Assembly: GCA_016181305.1 (NCBI GenBank)
Contig: JACOZN010000013.1
Span: forward strand, 1-64,000
Origin: Candidatus Woesearchaeota archaeon
GTDB taxonomy: Archaea; Nanobdellota; Nanobdellia; Woesearchaeales; GW2011-AR4
DNA: 64,000 nt
Direction: 5' to 3'
The notes under the pieces were generated by a model that was given only the letters and a program-made list of their open reading frames with translations, was not told where the DNA came from and did not search any database. Below, piece after piece: positions 34,927-42,681 of the stretch. Position 1 is the stretch's first letter, and each line of letters opens with the position of its first letter. A program made the translations under genes and the position numbers.

Positions 34927-35010
34927 CTTAACAACCACCTTTCTCCTCTTATTCAACGGCTCTATAACCAAAGTGTCAAAAATCGCAATAATCCATTTTA
35001 AATAGTTGCG
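34927..35010 (-). pseudogene. Decayed gene remnant, C-terminal tail A
   Basis: The reverse strand reads in frame FKWIIAIFDTLVIEPLNK followed by a tail RRKVVVKTRV and a stop. No start or upstream domain remains. A related tail (IKPLNKKKRIVIKS) is read at 37110-37172. The two are fragments of one gene family, probably mobile, of unknown identity. Confidence 0.5.
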
Positions 35011-35066
35011 ATTTTTGAGCATGCTCGGAAATTTTTGCAAATTTAATCAATAGTAAAAATTTCCGA
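34978..35066. repeat. Two long inverted repeats
   Basis: The first is an 11-bp pair AAAAATCGCAA (34978-34988) with TTGCGATTTTT (35006-35016). The second is a 12-bp pair TCGGAAATTTTT (35025-35036) with AAAAATTTCCGA (35055-35066), flanked by ATGC/CATG. They lie in a gene-free stretch between the surface protein and the tRNA-Leu region, and could be terminators or transposon-derived hairpins. Confidence 0.6.
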
Positions 35067-35156
35067 CATGTCAAACAAGTCAATCATTTTCCTGATAAAT
35101 AGGTAATGGAATATAATCTTTATACCACCACTGGACACTGGACATGTGCGCATGAA

Positions 35157-35172
35157 ATATATAAAGGGCAAG
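35157..35172 (+). promoter_or_regulatory. TATA box upstream of the tRNA-Leu region
   Basis: GAAATATATAAAGGGC is a strong archaeal TATA element. A start about 25 nt later (near 35190) would precede the pseudo-tRNA and could read through the tRNA-Leu(TAA). A second, weaker TATA-like ACTATATAAAAC is at 35270-35281. Confidence 0.5.
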
Positions 35173-35199
35173 TTCTTACATTTTTATCAAAATAAAAAA

Positions 35200-35262
35200 G
35201 AATGGCCGAGTAGGCCAAAAAGCGCTGGAATAAGTTTAGCGTTCCGAACTTAATCAAAGCGG
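35200..35262 (+). pseudogene. Degenerate partial tRNA (Leu-like)
   Basis: AATGGCCGAGTAGGCC resembles the D arm of a type II tRNA, followed by AAGCGCTGGA and TTTAGCGTTCCGAAC. The last two stretches match the anticodon-stem start and the variable arm of the tRNA-Leu(TAA) just downstream. The anticodon loop and T arm are missing. It looks like a partial duplicate of that gene. Confidence 0.45.
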
Positions 35263-35291
35263 ATTAGAAACTATATAAAACTTTCGGTAAA

Positions 35292-35432
35292 GCCGGGGTG
35301 GCAGAGTCTGGCCCATTGCGCTGGACTTAAGATCCAGTTAGCGTTCCGAACGCTTCACGGGTTCGAATGCTATAACGGAAATCCCGTAGTTGCTTGCGAG
35401 AACGCTCGCAAGCTCGCGTTCAACTCCCCAGC
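35292..35432 (+). tRNA. tRNA-Leu(TAA) with interrupted T arm
   Basis: Exon sequence GCCGGGGTGGCAGAGTCTGG, anticodon stem-loop CTGGA-CTTAAGA-TCCAG (TAA) and long variable arm AGCGTT/AACGCT are normal. The T stem opens ACGGG with loop TTCGAAT (35357-35368), but then 14 extra nt (35369-35382) come before CCCGT. About 38 more nt with a 9-bp hairpin (GCTTGCGAG/CTCGCAAGC) separate it from CCCCAGC, the likely acceptor 3' strand, with one C-A mismatch. It could be a tRNA with two T-arm introns or a damaged gene. radC starts 10 nt later. Confidence 0.65.
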
Positions 35433-35441
35433 GCCGTGAAA

Positions 35442-36098
35442 ATGCTGATAAGACAGATTTCAATAGAGCAAAGGCCAAGAGAAAGAGCCAAAGAAAAAGG
35501 CATTGAATCGCTCAGCGACTCAGAGCTAGTTGCAATTCTGCTTGAAAATGGAACAAACGGGGAGAGTGTAATTGACCTCAGCAACAGGCTGATTTCATTT
35601 TTTGGGCTTGAAAAGCTCAACTCTTTGTCTTTGCAGGAACTTATGAAAATAAAAGGCATCAAGCTTGCCAAAGCCTGCAAGCTATCTGCCGCTTTTGAAT
35701 TGAGCAAAAGGGTTAATTCAGGGAAATTAATGGGCAAGGTTGTTAAGAACCCTTCTGACATAGCCTCTTATTACAGGCATAAGCTTAAGGAATTGAAGAA
35801 GGAGTATTTCATTGCCGTGTTTCTGGACTCGAAGAACAGGATAATAAAGGACGAGGTTGTCTCTATCGGCACTTTGAACAGCTCAATTGTGCATCCACGC
35901 GAAGTATTCAAAGGAGCAATCAAAAATTCCGCCAATTCAATTATACTGGTGCACAACCACCCAAGCGGCGATGTTGAGCCTTCGGAGGAAGATTGCAGGG
36001 TTAATAAGGTTCTTGTTGAGGCTGGCGACATGGTGGGGATAAAAGTGCTTGATCACCTGATTGTCAGCGGTAAGAAATGGAAAAGCATGGCTGAGTAA
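35442..36098 (+). CDS. radC: RadC-family JAB-domain protein
   Basis: The 218-residue protein has an N-terminal HhH-like part (SLSDSELVAILLENGT, LMKIKGIKLAKACKL) and a C-terminal JAB1/MPN+ metalloprotease-like domain with the HNHPSGDVEPSEED zinc motif. RadC is a bacterial protein of uncertain function, so this gene was probably acquired. I start at ATG 35442 (MLIRQISIEQRPRERAKEKG); the frame is open upstream through the tRNA. Confidence 0.9.
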   Translation: MLIRQISIEQRPRERAKEKGIESLSDSELVAILLENGTNGESVIDLSNRLISFFGLEKLNSLSLQELMKIKGIKLAKACKLSAAFELSKRVNSGKLMGKVVKNPSDIASYYRHKLKELKKEYFIAVFLDSKNRIIKDEVVSIGTLNSSIVHPREVFKGAIKNSANSIILVHNHPSGDVEPSEEDCRVNKVLVEAGDMVGIKVLDHLIVSGKKWKSMAE

Positions 36099-36100
36099 TC

Positions 36101-36370
36101 CTATTTTTGACTAGCCTTATCTTTGTATTTCCTTGCCAATTCATGCCCTTTTTGGGTAAGCTCAGCTTCAAAATAATATTTCCCGTTTTTCGCATGGTGC
36201 TCCTTTTTTTCCACCTTGACAAAGCCGTAGTCTTCCAATTCTTTGATGTTGTTTTTGACGGAATCATAATTTGTGCTTAACTTAGTCTGTATCTTCGTGT
36301 AAGAAGCCCTTTTTTCCCTCAGCACCAGAATTATGTCTTTTTTAATTTCATATGATGTTTTCTTAGCCAT
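36101..36370 (-). CDS. Winged-helix transcription regulator
   Basis: The 89-residue protein has a wHTH fold: TSYEIKKDIILVLREKRASYTK, KIQTKLSTNYDSVKNNIKEL and FVKVEKKEHHAKNGKYYFEAELT. It lies back to back with a methyltransferase gene; the 60-bp spacer carries the palindrome CTACATCATTGTAG between TATA and start, so it may regulate itself and the neighbour. Target identity is unknown. Confidence 0.75.
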   Translation of the reverse strand: MAKKTSYEIKKDIILVLREKRASYTKIQTKLSTNYDSVKNNIKELEDYGFVKVEKKEHHAKNGKYYFEAELTQKGHELARKYKDKASQK

Positions 36371-36371
36371 C

Positions 36372-36385
36372 CTACATCATTGTAG
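36372..36385. promoter_or_regulatory. Palindromic operator of the wHTH gene
   Basis: CTACA-TCAT-TGTAG is a perfect palindrome with a 4-nt centre. It sits between the wHTH ATG (36370) and a shared TATA element (TTTTAAATATAA, about 36390). A half-site TTGTAG occurs again at 36417-36422. Occupancy would block the divergent promoters; this is inferred. Confidence 0.55.
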
Positions 36386-36430
36386 TAAGTTTTAAATATA
36401 ACCCTTCCTCACAACTTTGTAGGGTGTAAA

Positions 36431-37108
36431 ATGAAACACGCCAAAAAGCCAAAATTACCTAAAAAACAAATTGAACCAAGAAATAGGATAACTAAATTGC
36501 TATCATTAGAATTTGTGAAATCATTCTACTATAAATGGAAACATATTTTACTGAGATTTTTTAATATCACTCTTAATAATAAAGCACAACATAACTACTG
36601 GAAACATATGAACACAACACAATACATGAAAAAAGAGAATTACTGCAAAGACTATCATACCCACTATAAGTTATGGGATGATTTAATGGAAAATGTCAGT
36701 CTAAAAGGCTTATTTGGATATGACTATGGGTGCGGGGGAGGCATTTTCAGCAAAAGGTTATCAGACAAAGGCGCAAAAGTCATTGGTGTTGATTATGCTG
36801 CAAATAAAAACTATGAATATCCCTTTATAAGTGAGGATATCACTAAGTTTATAGTAAAAAAGAAGGCGGACTTTGTAAACTGCTGCAGGGTTCTTTCCCA
36901 TATAGAGCATCGCAATCAAGACAAAACATTAGAAAATATAAAACAAAATCTAAAAAAGAGAGGATTATTCATACTGCTGGAATCTGAAAGGGGCATATCA
37001 AAATATGGGCATTATAGGGACTGGAAGAACTGTCTGATATTTCATGGTTTTAAGATAAAAGGATTTTTGTCAGATGGGGTAATGCACTGTATCTTAGCTG
37101 AAAAATAA
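36431..37108 (+). CDS. SAM-dependent methyltransferase
   Basis: The 225-residue protein carries a class I methyltransferase core: GYDYGCGGGIFSKRLSDKG (SAM motif I), VIGVDYA and the ADFVNCCRVLSHI motif IV region. The N-terminal 80 residues are basic. Substrate unknown. The gene is AT-rich and divergent from the wHTH regulator. Confidence 0.78.
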   Translation: MKHAKKPKLPKKQIEPRNRITKLLSLEFVKSFYYKWKHILLRFFNITLNNKAQHNYWKHMNTTQYMKKENYCKDYHTHYKLWDDLMENVSLKGLFGYDYGCGGGIFSKRLSDKGAKVIGVDYAANKNYEYPFISEDITKFIVKKKADFVNCCRVLSHIEHRNQDKTLENIKQNLKKRGLFILLESERGISKYGHYRDWKNCLIFHGFKIKGFLSDGVMHCILAEK

Positions 37109-37109
37109 T

Positions 37110-37172
37110 TTATGATATAAATCTACTACTTTTTATCACAATCCTCTTTTTCTTATTCAGCGGTTTTATAAA
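37110..37172 (-). pseudogene. Decayed gene remnant, C-terminal tail B
   Basis: The reverse strand reads IKPLNKKKRIVIKSSRFIS then a stop, related to the tail at 34927-35010 (VIEPLNKRRKVVVKTRV). About ten of 14 aligned residues are identical or similar. The rest of the gene is gone. The two copies bracket tRNA-Leu, radC, the wHTH gene and the methyltransferase. Confidence 0.45.
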
Positions 37173-37234
37173 TATATGGAAAGATTTATAATCAAACTTA
37201 TTACTACAAGCTTATAAGGGGTGGAGTTAACTAA

Positions 37235-38395
37235 ATGAAATATCTTAGCATTTTAGGCAGCACAGGCAGCATCGGCACACAAACTCTGGAAATAATAAGG
37301 CAGTTTCCAAATGAGTTCAAGATAGTTGGCCTGACAGCAAACAAGAATTCTGAATTGCTGCTGAAGCAAATAAAGGAGTTCAAGCCAAAGGCAGCTGCAA
37401 TAATGGACAAAAGCAAAGTAGATGATTTGCTGAATTTCTCGCCCTGCCAGGTTTATTCAGGAATTGAAGGATTAAATAGAATTGCAGCATTAAGCGAGGC
37501 TGACACTATAGTAAATGCTCTGGTTGGAAGCATAGGAATCGAGCCAACTCATAATGCAATAAAAGCAAAGAAAAACATTGCATTGGCAAACAAGGAAACT
37601 TTGGTTGCAGCAGGCTCTGTAATCATGGAAGAAGCCAAGAAAAACAATATTGAATTTATGCCGATTGACTCTGAGCACAGCGCTATATTTCAGTGTCTGA
37701 ACGGAGAAAATGTAAAAGAAGTAAATAATATAACAATAACATGTTCTGGAGGCCCATTTAAAAATTACACAAAAGAGCAGATGGAAAATGTTAACGTGCA
37801 GGACGCATTAAGCCACCCAACATGGAGCATGGGCAATAAAATAACAATTGACTCTGCAACCTTGATGAACAAGGGCTTTGAAGTGATAGAAGCTCATTGG
37901 CTTTATGACATTGAATATGAGAAAATAAAAGTTGTGATTCATCCACAGAGCATTGTGCATTCCCTTATTGAGTTTGCTGATAAATCAGTCATTGCGCAGC
38001 TTGGCATTCCTGATATGAAAATTCCAATACAATATGCTTTAAGCTACCCAAAAAGATTCCACAGTAGCAATCCGCAGCTTGATTTGGTGAAAATAAAAAC
38101 TCTGGAATTCAAAGAGCCTGATTTTGATATGTTTCCGTGCCTGAAATACGCCTATGAAGCTGGAATAAAAGGGGGAACTTTGCCTGCTGTGATGAATGCC
38201 GCAAATGAAGCTGCCGTTCATGCTTTCTTAGCCAACAAAATAAGGTTCTTGGACATTCCAAGGCTGATTAGAAAAATGATGGATGAGTCTAGTCCAATGC
38301 AAAACCCGACACTAAATGATATTCTTGAAGTTGACAGAAAAACAAAAGAGGAAACTAACAAGCTAATCGAAGAAGAAATGGTTGTTGAGCATTAA
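37235..38395 (+). CDS. dxr: 1-Deoxy-D-xylulose 5-phosphate reductoisomerase
   Basis: Second MEP enzyme; rearranges and reduces DXP with NADPH. The 386-residue protein begins MKYLSILGSTGSIGTQTLEI (NADPH motif), has LANKETLVAAGSVIM, PIDSEHSAIFQC (metal-binding acidic residues), the GGPFKN loop, MGNKITIDSATLMNKGFEVI and the late ANEAAVHAFL. Length and motifs are complete. A GGGGTGGAG ribosome-binding site precedes the start by 7 nt. Confidence 0.96.
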   Translation: MKYLSILGSTGSIGTQTLEIIRQFPNEFKIVGLTANKNSELLLKQIKEFKPKAAAIMDKSKVDDLLNFSPCQVYSGIEGLNRIAALSEADTIVNALVGSIGIEPTHNAIKAKKNIALANKETLVAAGSVIMEEAKKNNIEFMPIDSEHSAIFQCLNGENVKEVNNITITCSGGPFKNYTKEQMENVNVQDALSHPTWSMGNKITIDSATLMNKGFEVIEAHWLYDIEYEKIKVVIHPQSIVHSLIEFADKSVIAQLGIPDMKIPIQYALSYPKRFHSSNPQLDLVKIKTLEFKEPDFDMFPCLKYAYEAGIKGGTLPAVMNAANEAAVHAFLANKIRFLDIPRLIRKMMDESSPMQNPTLNDILEVDRKTKEETNKLIEEEMVVEH

Positions 38396-38403
38396 TATTA
38401 AGA

Positions 38404-39261
38404 ATGATAAATTCAAATGAGCATCATAAAAGAGTTATTTCTTATTTTAAAGAGTCAAAGCTCGGCTATGACATAGTTCTTGGCGGCTCGAAGCATTTTG
38501 GCTGTTATCCTGATGGCATAAACAATATCAGCGAGAAAAAGGCACAGGAGTTGATGCAGGATTTGCTTGCAAAAGCCCTAAGAATAACAAAGAACCAAAC
38601 AATATTGGATGCAGGATGCGGCCAGGGCGTAGTAAGCACCTATTTGGCAAAAAAATATGGCTGCAGCATAATTGGAATAACCATAGTCCCATTTGAAATA
38701 GGCAAAGCTGAGAGATTGGCTGAAAAATTAGGTGTAAGCTCAAATGTTGAATACCACTTAATGGATTACTCGAATACAGATTTTGAAAATAATAAATTTG
38801 ACTCCGTATATGCAATAGAGTCCTTTGTGCATTCCCCAGATGCTAATTCAACTCTTAAGGAATTCTTCAGAATTTTAAAGCCCGGCGGAAGATTGGCCAT
38901 TTTTGATTATACTATATCGCACGATAATGAGTTTACAGCTTATGAGAAAAATATATTTAGAATTATAGCGGAGCGCACGGCGATGGGCTCAATAAAAAAC
39001 ATGAGGCATGGCTCATTTGCGGATTTATTAAAAAAAGCAGGCTTTGAATCTATAATCCAAAAAGATATATCCAGAAATGTGCTTCCTTCAATTAAAAGAT
39101 TGACTAAGCTAGCTAAATTTCCATATGTTTTTGTAAATTCCCTTAAGCTGCATAAAAACTTTATAAATGTGACAGCTGCCATTGAAGTTTATAAGCTTGC
39201 AGAAAAGGGCTTATTTAAGTACAATATTTTCACAGCCCAAAAATCAGGTAAAAATATCTAA
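38404..39261 (+). CDS. Sterol-methyltransferase-like SAM methyltransferase
   Basis: The 285-residue protein has the SMT-like core: LDAGCGQGVVSTYLAKKYG (motif I), ITIVPFEIGKAERLAEKLG, the acidic motif SVYAIESFVHSPD and the LKPGGRLAIFDY block. The family (Erg6, geranyl-PP C-methyltransferase, tocopherol methyltransferases) acts on isoprenoid carbons. It lies 8 nt after dxr and 2 nt before ispDF, so it is part of the same operon. An isoprenoid or isoprenoid-lipid substrate is plausible but unproven. Confidence 0.8.
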   Translation: MINSNEHHKRVISYFKESKLGYDIVLGGSKHFGCYPDGINNISEKKAQELMQDLLAKALRITKNQTILDAGCGQGVVSTYLAKKYGCSIIGITIVPFEIGKAERLAEKLGVSSNVEYHLMDYSNTDFENNKFDSVYAIESFVHSPDANSTLKEFFRILKPGGRLAIFDYTISHDNEFTAYEKNIFRIIAERTAMGSIKNMRHGSFADLLKKAGFESIIQKDISRNVLPSIKRLTKLAKFPYVFVNSLKLHKNFINVTAAIEVYKLAEKGLFKYNIFTAQKSGKNI

Positions 39262-39263
39262 AA

Positions 39264-40412
39264 ATGAACTTTGCAATCATTGTTGCTGCGGGCAAGAGCA
39301 AAAGGATGGGGAAAAGCATTAACAAATTATTTCTTCCATTGTTAAATAAGCCTATGATTTATTACACTATTAAAAATTTTCAGGAATGCAATTTAGTTGT
39401 GGCACAAAAAAATTACATTAAAAAAATCAATGAAATAAAGCAGGAATGTCATTTTAACAAGATTAAAAAAATTGCTGAAGGCGGCAGAGAGAGGCAGGAT
39501 TCTGTTTATAACGGATTGATTTCTATCAAAAATGCTAAAAATGATGACGTTATTGTCGTGCACAATGGAAGCAACCCTTTAGTTAAGGAAAACGAAATTA
39601 TAGGATGCATAAATGCTGCAAAAAAATATGGCGCAGCAGTTTCAGGATTCCAATTGAAGGACACAATCAAAAAAATAAGAAATGATTTTATTGAGAAAAC
39701 AATTGACAGAAAAAATGTGTACCAAGTGCAAACTCCCCAGACAATCCGGTACGGGCTGTTTATTGAAGCTTTCAAAAATGCAAAAAAGAAAAATCTTAAA
39801 GTTACCGATGATGTTTCTTTGGTTGAGGCTCTTGGCAAAAAAGTCAAAATCGTACCATGCTCTTACGAAAATATAAAAATTACAACTTATGAAGACTTGA
39901 AAATTGCAGAGGCAATTCTGGCGAAAAGGAACAATGCTGGGTTTAGGATAGGCTTCGGGCAGGACAGCCATAAATTCTCAAAAAATAAAAATAAAAAGCT
40001 TGTTTTAGGCGGCTGTATTTTGCTAGATGAAACGGGGTTGGAGGCAAACTCAGATGGAGATGTTGTTTTGCACGCATTGTTCAATGCAGTAAGCACTGCA
40101 ATTGGAGAGAGAAGCCTTGGCTATTACTCTGATGAAATGTGCAGAAAAGGCATTACTGACAGCAAAGAGTACCTGAAAGTGATTTTGGATAAATTAAAGC
40201 AAAAAAATATGGAATTGAATAATGTCAGCATCATGATAGAGGCAGGCAAGCCAAAATTAGAAAAATATACGGATAAAATTAAAAACTCATTGTCTAAAAT
40301 ATTAAAGCTTGAAAAAGAAAGGATTGGAATTGCCTACACTTCAGGGGAAAAGCTAACTGCTTTCGGGAGAGGCGAGGGGATTCAGGGGTTTGCTGTGGTG
40401 AGTTTGGGTTAA
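39264..40412 (+). CDS. ispDF: IspD-IspF fusion (MEP cytidylyltransferase and cyclodiphosphate synthase)
   Basis: A 382-residue fusion. Residues 1-222 are IspD (MEP to CDP-ME): NFAIIVAAGKSKRMGKSINK, the GGRERQDSVYNGL and VTDDVSLVEALG motifs. The usual VHDxARP is VHNGSNP here, a substitution at a normally conserved acidic residue. Residues 226-382 are IspF (cyclisation to MEcPP): GFGQDSHKF zinc ligands, ANSDGDVVLHAL, TSGEKLTAFGRGEGIQGF. The variant IspF pattern resembles that of some candidate-phylum sequences. Its stop overlaps the convergent gene. Confidence 0.93.
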   Translation: MNFAIIVAAGKSKRMGKSINKLFLPLLNKPMIYYTIKNFQECNLVVAQKNYIKKINEIKQECHFNKIKKIAEGGRERQDSVYNGLISIKNAKNDDVIVVHNGSNPLVKENEIIGCINAAKKYGAAVSGFQLKDTIKKIRNDFIEKTIDRKNVYQVQTPQTIRYGLFIEAFKNAKKKNLKVTDDVSLVEALGKKVKIVPCSYENIKITTYEDLKIAEAILAKRNNAGFRIGFGQDSHKFSKNKNKKLVLGGCILLDETGLEANSDGDVVLHALFNAVSTAIGERSLGYYSDEMCRKGITDSKEYLKVILDKLKQKNMELNNVSIMIEAGKPKLEKYTDKIKNSLSKILKLEKERIGIAYTSGEKLTAFGRGEGIQGFAVVSLG

Positions 40413-40753
40413 AATGTTTGTTTTGTTATTATTGTTCCTTGCGAATCATACATTTCAGTATCTGGATTAAAGTACAAACCAGAAAGACTCAGCATATCAG
40501 CTATATTGGCTACTGCAGCCCCTAACAAACTTTTACCATCATCATATTTTTGAGGGTCAGGTCCCCTAACCCCAGTTTTTGTTATTTCATATCGTGCTAA
40601 TACTTGCTGTGATTCTGGATTAATAACATGAACTATCGGGAATTTCTTATCTGGCACTGTTTTCGATTCGAGACCACTACTTTGTACCCAACTTTGAATT
40701 TGCTCTGCTAAATTATTAAGATTTTTACTAATATCTGTTTTTCTCTCCTTCAT
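40409..40753 (-). CDS. Hypothetical protein
   Basis: A 114-residue protein beginning MKERKTDISKNLNNLAEQIQ with a middle beta-rich part (FPIVHVINPESQQVLARYEI) and SLSGLYFNPDTEMYD near the end. No family is recognised. It runs antisense to the MEP operon between ispDF and ispE. The end overlaps ispDF by 4 nt. Confidence 0.5.
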   Translation of the reverse strand: MKERKTDISKNLNNLAEQIQSWVQSSGLESKTVPDKKFPIVHVINPESQQVLARYEITKTGVRGPDPQKYDDGKSLLGAAVANIADMLSLSGLYFNPDTEMYDSQGTIITKQTF

Positions 40754-40868
40754 TTTATCTCCTCCCCATAAAATCTTATATATAACTAAAGGTCAACCCT
40801 TTAAAAACCTTTCTCTTTTGCTCTTAAAATCAGCAAATATTAAATACCATTGCTTCTACCTTTTCCTT

Positions 40869-41717
40869 ATGGGAATCCCATCGTATGCCAAAATCAACCT
40901 TTACCTTAAGATAGGCAGGAAAATAAGCTCGGGCTACCACCAAATCCAGTCAGTAATGCAGAAGATAGAGCTTGCAGACAATATCACAATTGAGCCCTTG
41001 ACAGAGGACAAAATAATAGTCGAGTGCACAAACAAGGAGCTTGAAAATGAGAACAACCTTGCATACAAGGCGGCTTTGCTGCTGAAAAAGAAGTTCAAGG
41101 TAAGGCAGGGCGCAAGGATTTTCATAGAGAAGAACGTGCCTATAGAAGCAGGATTGGGGGGCGGAAGCTCTGATGCAGCCACCACCTTGATGAATCTGAG
41201 CAAGCTGTGGAGCCTAAGGCTTAAAGAAAAGCAATTGATTGATTTGGCTGCCCAGCTTGGCTCTGATGTGCCTTTCTTTATAGGGGAAAATGCGGCACTG
41301 GTGGAAGGAATAGGAGACAGGATAAAAAGGATAAAGAAGTCATTCAGCATCAACATAGTGCTTATCAACCCCGGATTCAGGGTTTCGACAAAATGGGCTT
41401 ACAAGGCGTTTGACAAGAACAAGCCCAAGATAAGGACAAAAGCTGACATTAAATCCCTTGTGAAGGCAATAGAAAAAAAGGACATCAAAGAAATAGCAAA
41501 CAACCTGCATAATGACTTCGAGCCGATTGTGGCAAAAAGGTACAAGATTGTTGCAGACATTAAGAACAGCCTGCTGAAGAATGACGCGCTGAATGCGATT
41601 GTCTCAGGCTCAGGACCGACTGTTTTCGGGGTTTTCAACAGCATTTACGAGGCAAGGGAGGCATTTTTCAAGATACAATATGACTATCCGTTCGTTTTTT
41701 TGACAAAAACTATATAA
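40869..41717 (+). CDS. ispE: 4-Diphosphocytidyl-2-C-methyl-D-erythritol kinase
   Basis: GHMP kinase phosphorylating CDP-ME. The 282-residue protein starts MGIPSYAKINLYLKIGR, has ISSGYHQIQSVMQKIELAD, the ATP motif PIEAGLGGGSSDAATTL and the C-terminal AIVSGSGPTVFGVF. I use ATG 40869 because it gives the family start and follows an AT-rich promoter; an upstream in-frame ATG at 40818 adds an unrelated hydrophobic leader. Complete. Confidence 0.95.
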   Translation: MGIPSYAKINLYLKIGRKISSGYHQIQSVMQKIELADNITIEPLTEDKIIVECTNKELENENNLAYKAALLLKKKFKVRQGARIFIEKNVPIEAGLGGGSSDAATTLMNLSKLWSLRLKEKQLIDLAAQLGSDVPFFIGENAALVEGIGDRIKRIKKSFSINIVLINPGFRVSTKWAYKAFDKNKPKIRTKADIKSLVKAIEKKDIKEIANNLHNDFEPIVAKRYKIVADIKNSLLKNDALNAIVSGSGPTVFGVFNSIYEAREAFFKIQYDYPFVFLTKTI

Positions 41718-41756
41718 TCTGATACATATTAATTTGGCTTGGGGACTTGTTTTAAA

Positions 41757-42680
41757 ATGGAAATAAAGGTTGCAAAGCACGCGGGATTCTGCTTTGGCGT
41801 AAAGAAAGCCATAGAGATCGCAGAGGAAGTTGCGCAAAAAAACAAAGAAAAAACTTATGTCTACGGGCAGCTTGTGCATAACGAGCAGGTAATAAAAGAC
41901 TTAGAGGGAAAAGGAATAGTTTTTGTTGAAAATATCAATGAAATCCCGGAAAATTCGGTCACTGTGCTCAGGGCGCACGGCGAGCCAGGCACAACGTACA
42001 GCATTCTTGGGCAAAAATCAATCGTGAGGGGAAAAAACCTGAATGACGCAACCTGCCCCCTTGTTACCCTGGTGCATAACGTTGCAATCAAGCTGAAGAA
42101 CAGCGGATACGAGGTAATCCTCTTTGGCAAAAGAAACCATCCGGAGGCTATAGGCACGAGCTACCACCTTAAAGGAAAAGACACTTTTATTGTCGAGAAG
42201 CCGGAGCAGGCTGGCATGGCCGCTGATTACATATCCAAAAACAATTTTGAAAAAGTCGCAATAATCTCTCAGACGACAATGTCCGTTTACGGATATAAAA
42301 TGCTGATTGACAATATAAACTCAAAACTGGGCAATGATAAGTTCGAGGAAATACCCTTGAGCCTGAAGGATTTGACAAAAAAATACGGCTATGTTGACAC
42401 AATCTGCAACCCTACAAAGCAGAGGCAAAGCGATACAGACGAGATTGCGAAAGATTCAGAGATTGTAATTGTCATAGGCGGCAAAAACTCGAGCAACTCA
42501 AAAGAGCTTTATGCAAAGTGCAGGGAACTGGGAGTTGAGAGCTATTTCATACAATCAGGGCAGCAATTGCAGAAAGAGTGGTTTAAAGGAAAGGAAAAGA
42601 TTGGAGTTACAGCAGGAGCTTCAACTCCGGATTATCTGATAAATGAGGTTGTGGAGAAGATAAGAGAAATAACAAGTTAA
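41757..42680 (+). CDS. ispH: 4-Hydroxy-3-methylbut-2-enyl diphosphate reductase
   Basis: Last MEP enzyme, reducing HMBPP to IPP and DMAPP with a [4Fe-4S] cluster. The three ligand cysteines are in AGFCFGVKKAIE, DATCPLVTLVH and TICNPTKQRQ; the conserved HPEAIG and GGKNSSNS motifs are present. I start at ATG 41757 (MEIKVAKHAG); the in-frame TTG at 41739 adds six residues and is less likely. Complete at 307 residues. A TATA-like ACTATATAATC lies near 41710. Confidence 0.95.
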   Translation: MEIKVAKHAGFCFGVKKAIEIAEEVAQKNKEKTYVYGQLVHNEQVIKDLEGKGIVFVENINEIPENSVTVLRAHGEPGTTYSILGQKSIVRGKNLNDATCPLVTLVHNVAIKLKNSGYEVILFGKRNHPEAIGTSYHLKGKDTFIVEKPEQAGMAADYISKNNFEKVAIISQTTMSVYGYKMLIDNINSKLGNDKFEEIPLSLKDLTKKYGYVDTICNPTKQRQSDTDEIAKDSEIVIVIGGKNSSNSKELYAKCRELGVESYFIQSGQQLQKEWFKGKEKIGVTAGASTPDYLINEVVEKIREITS

Positions 42681-42681
42681 A

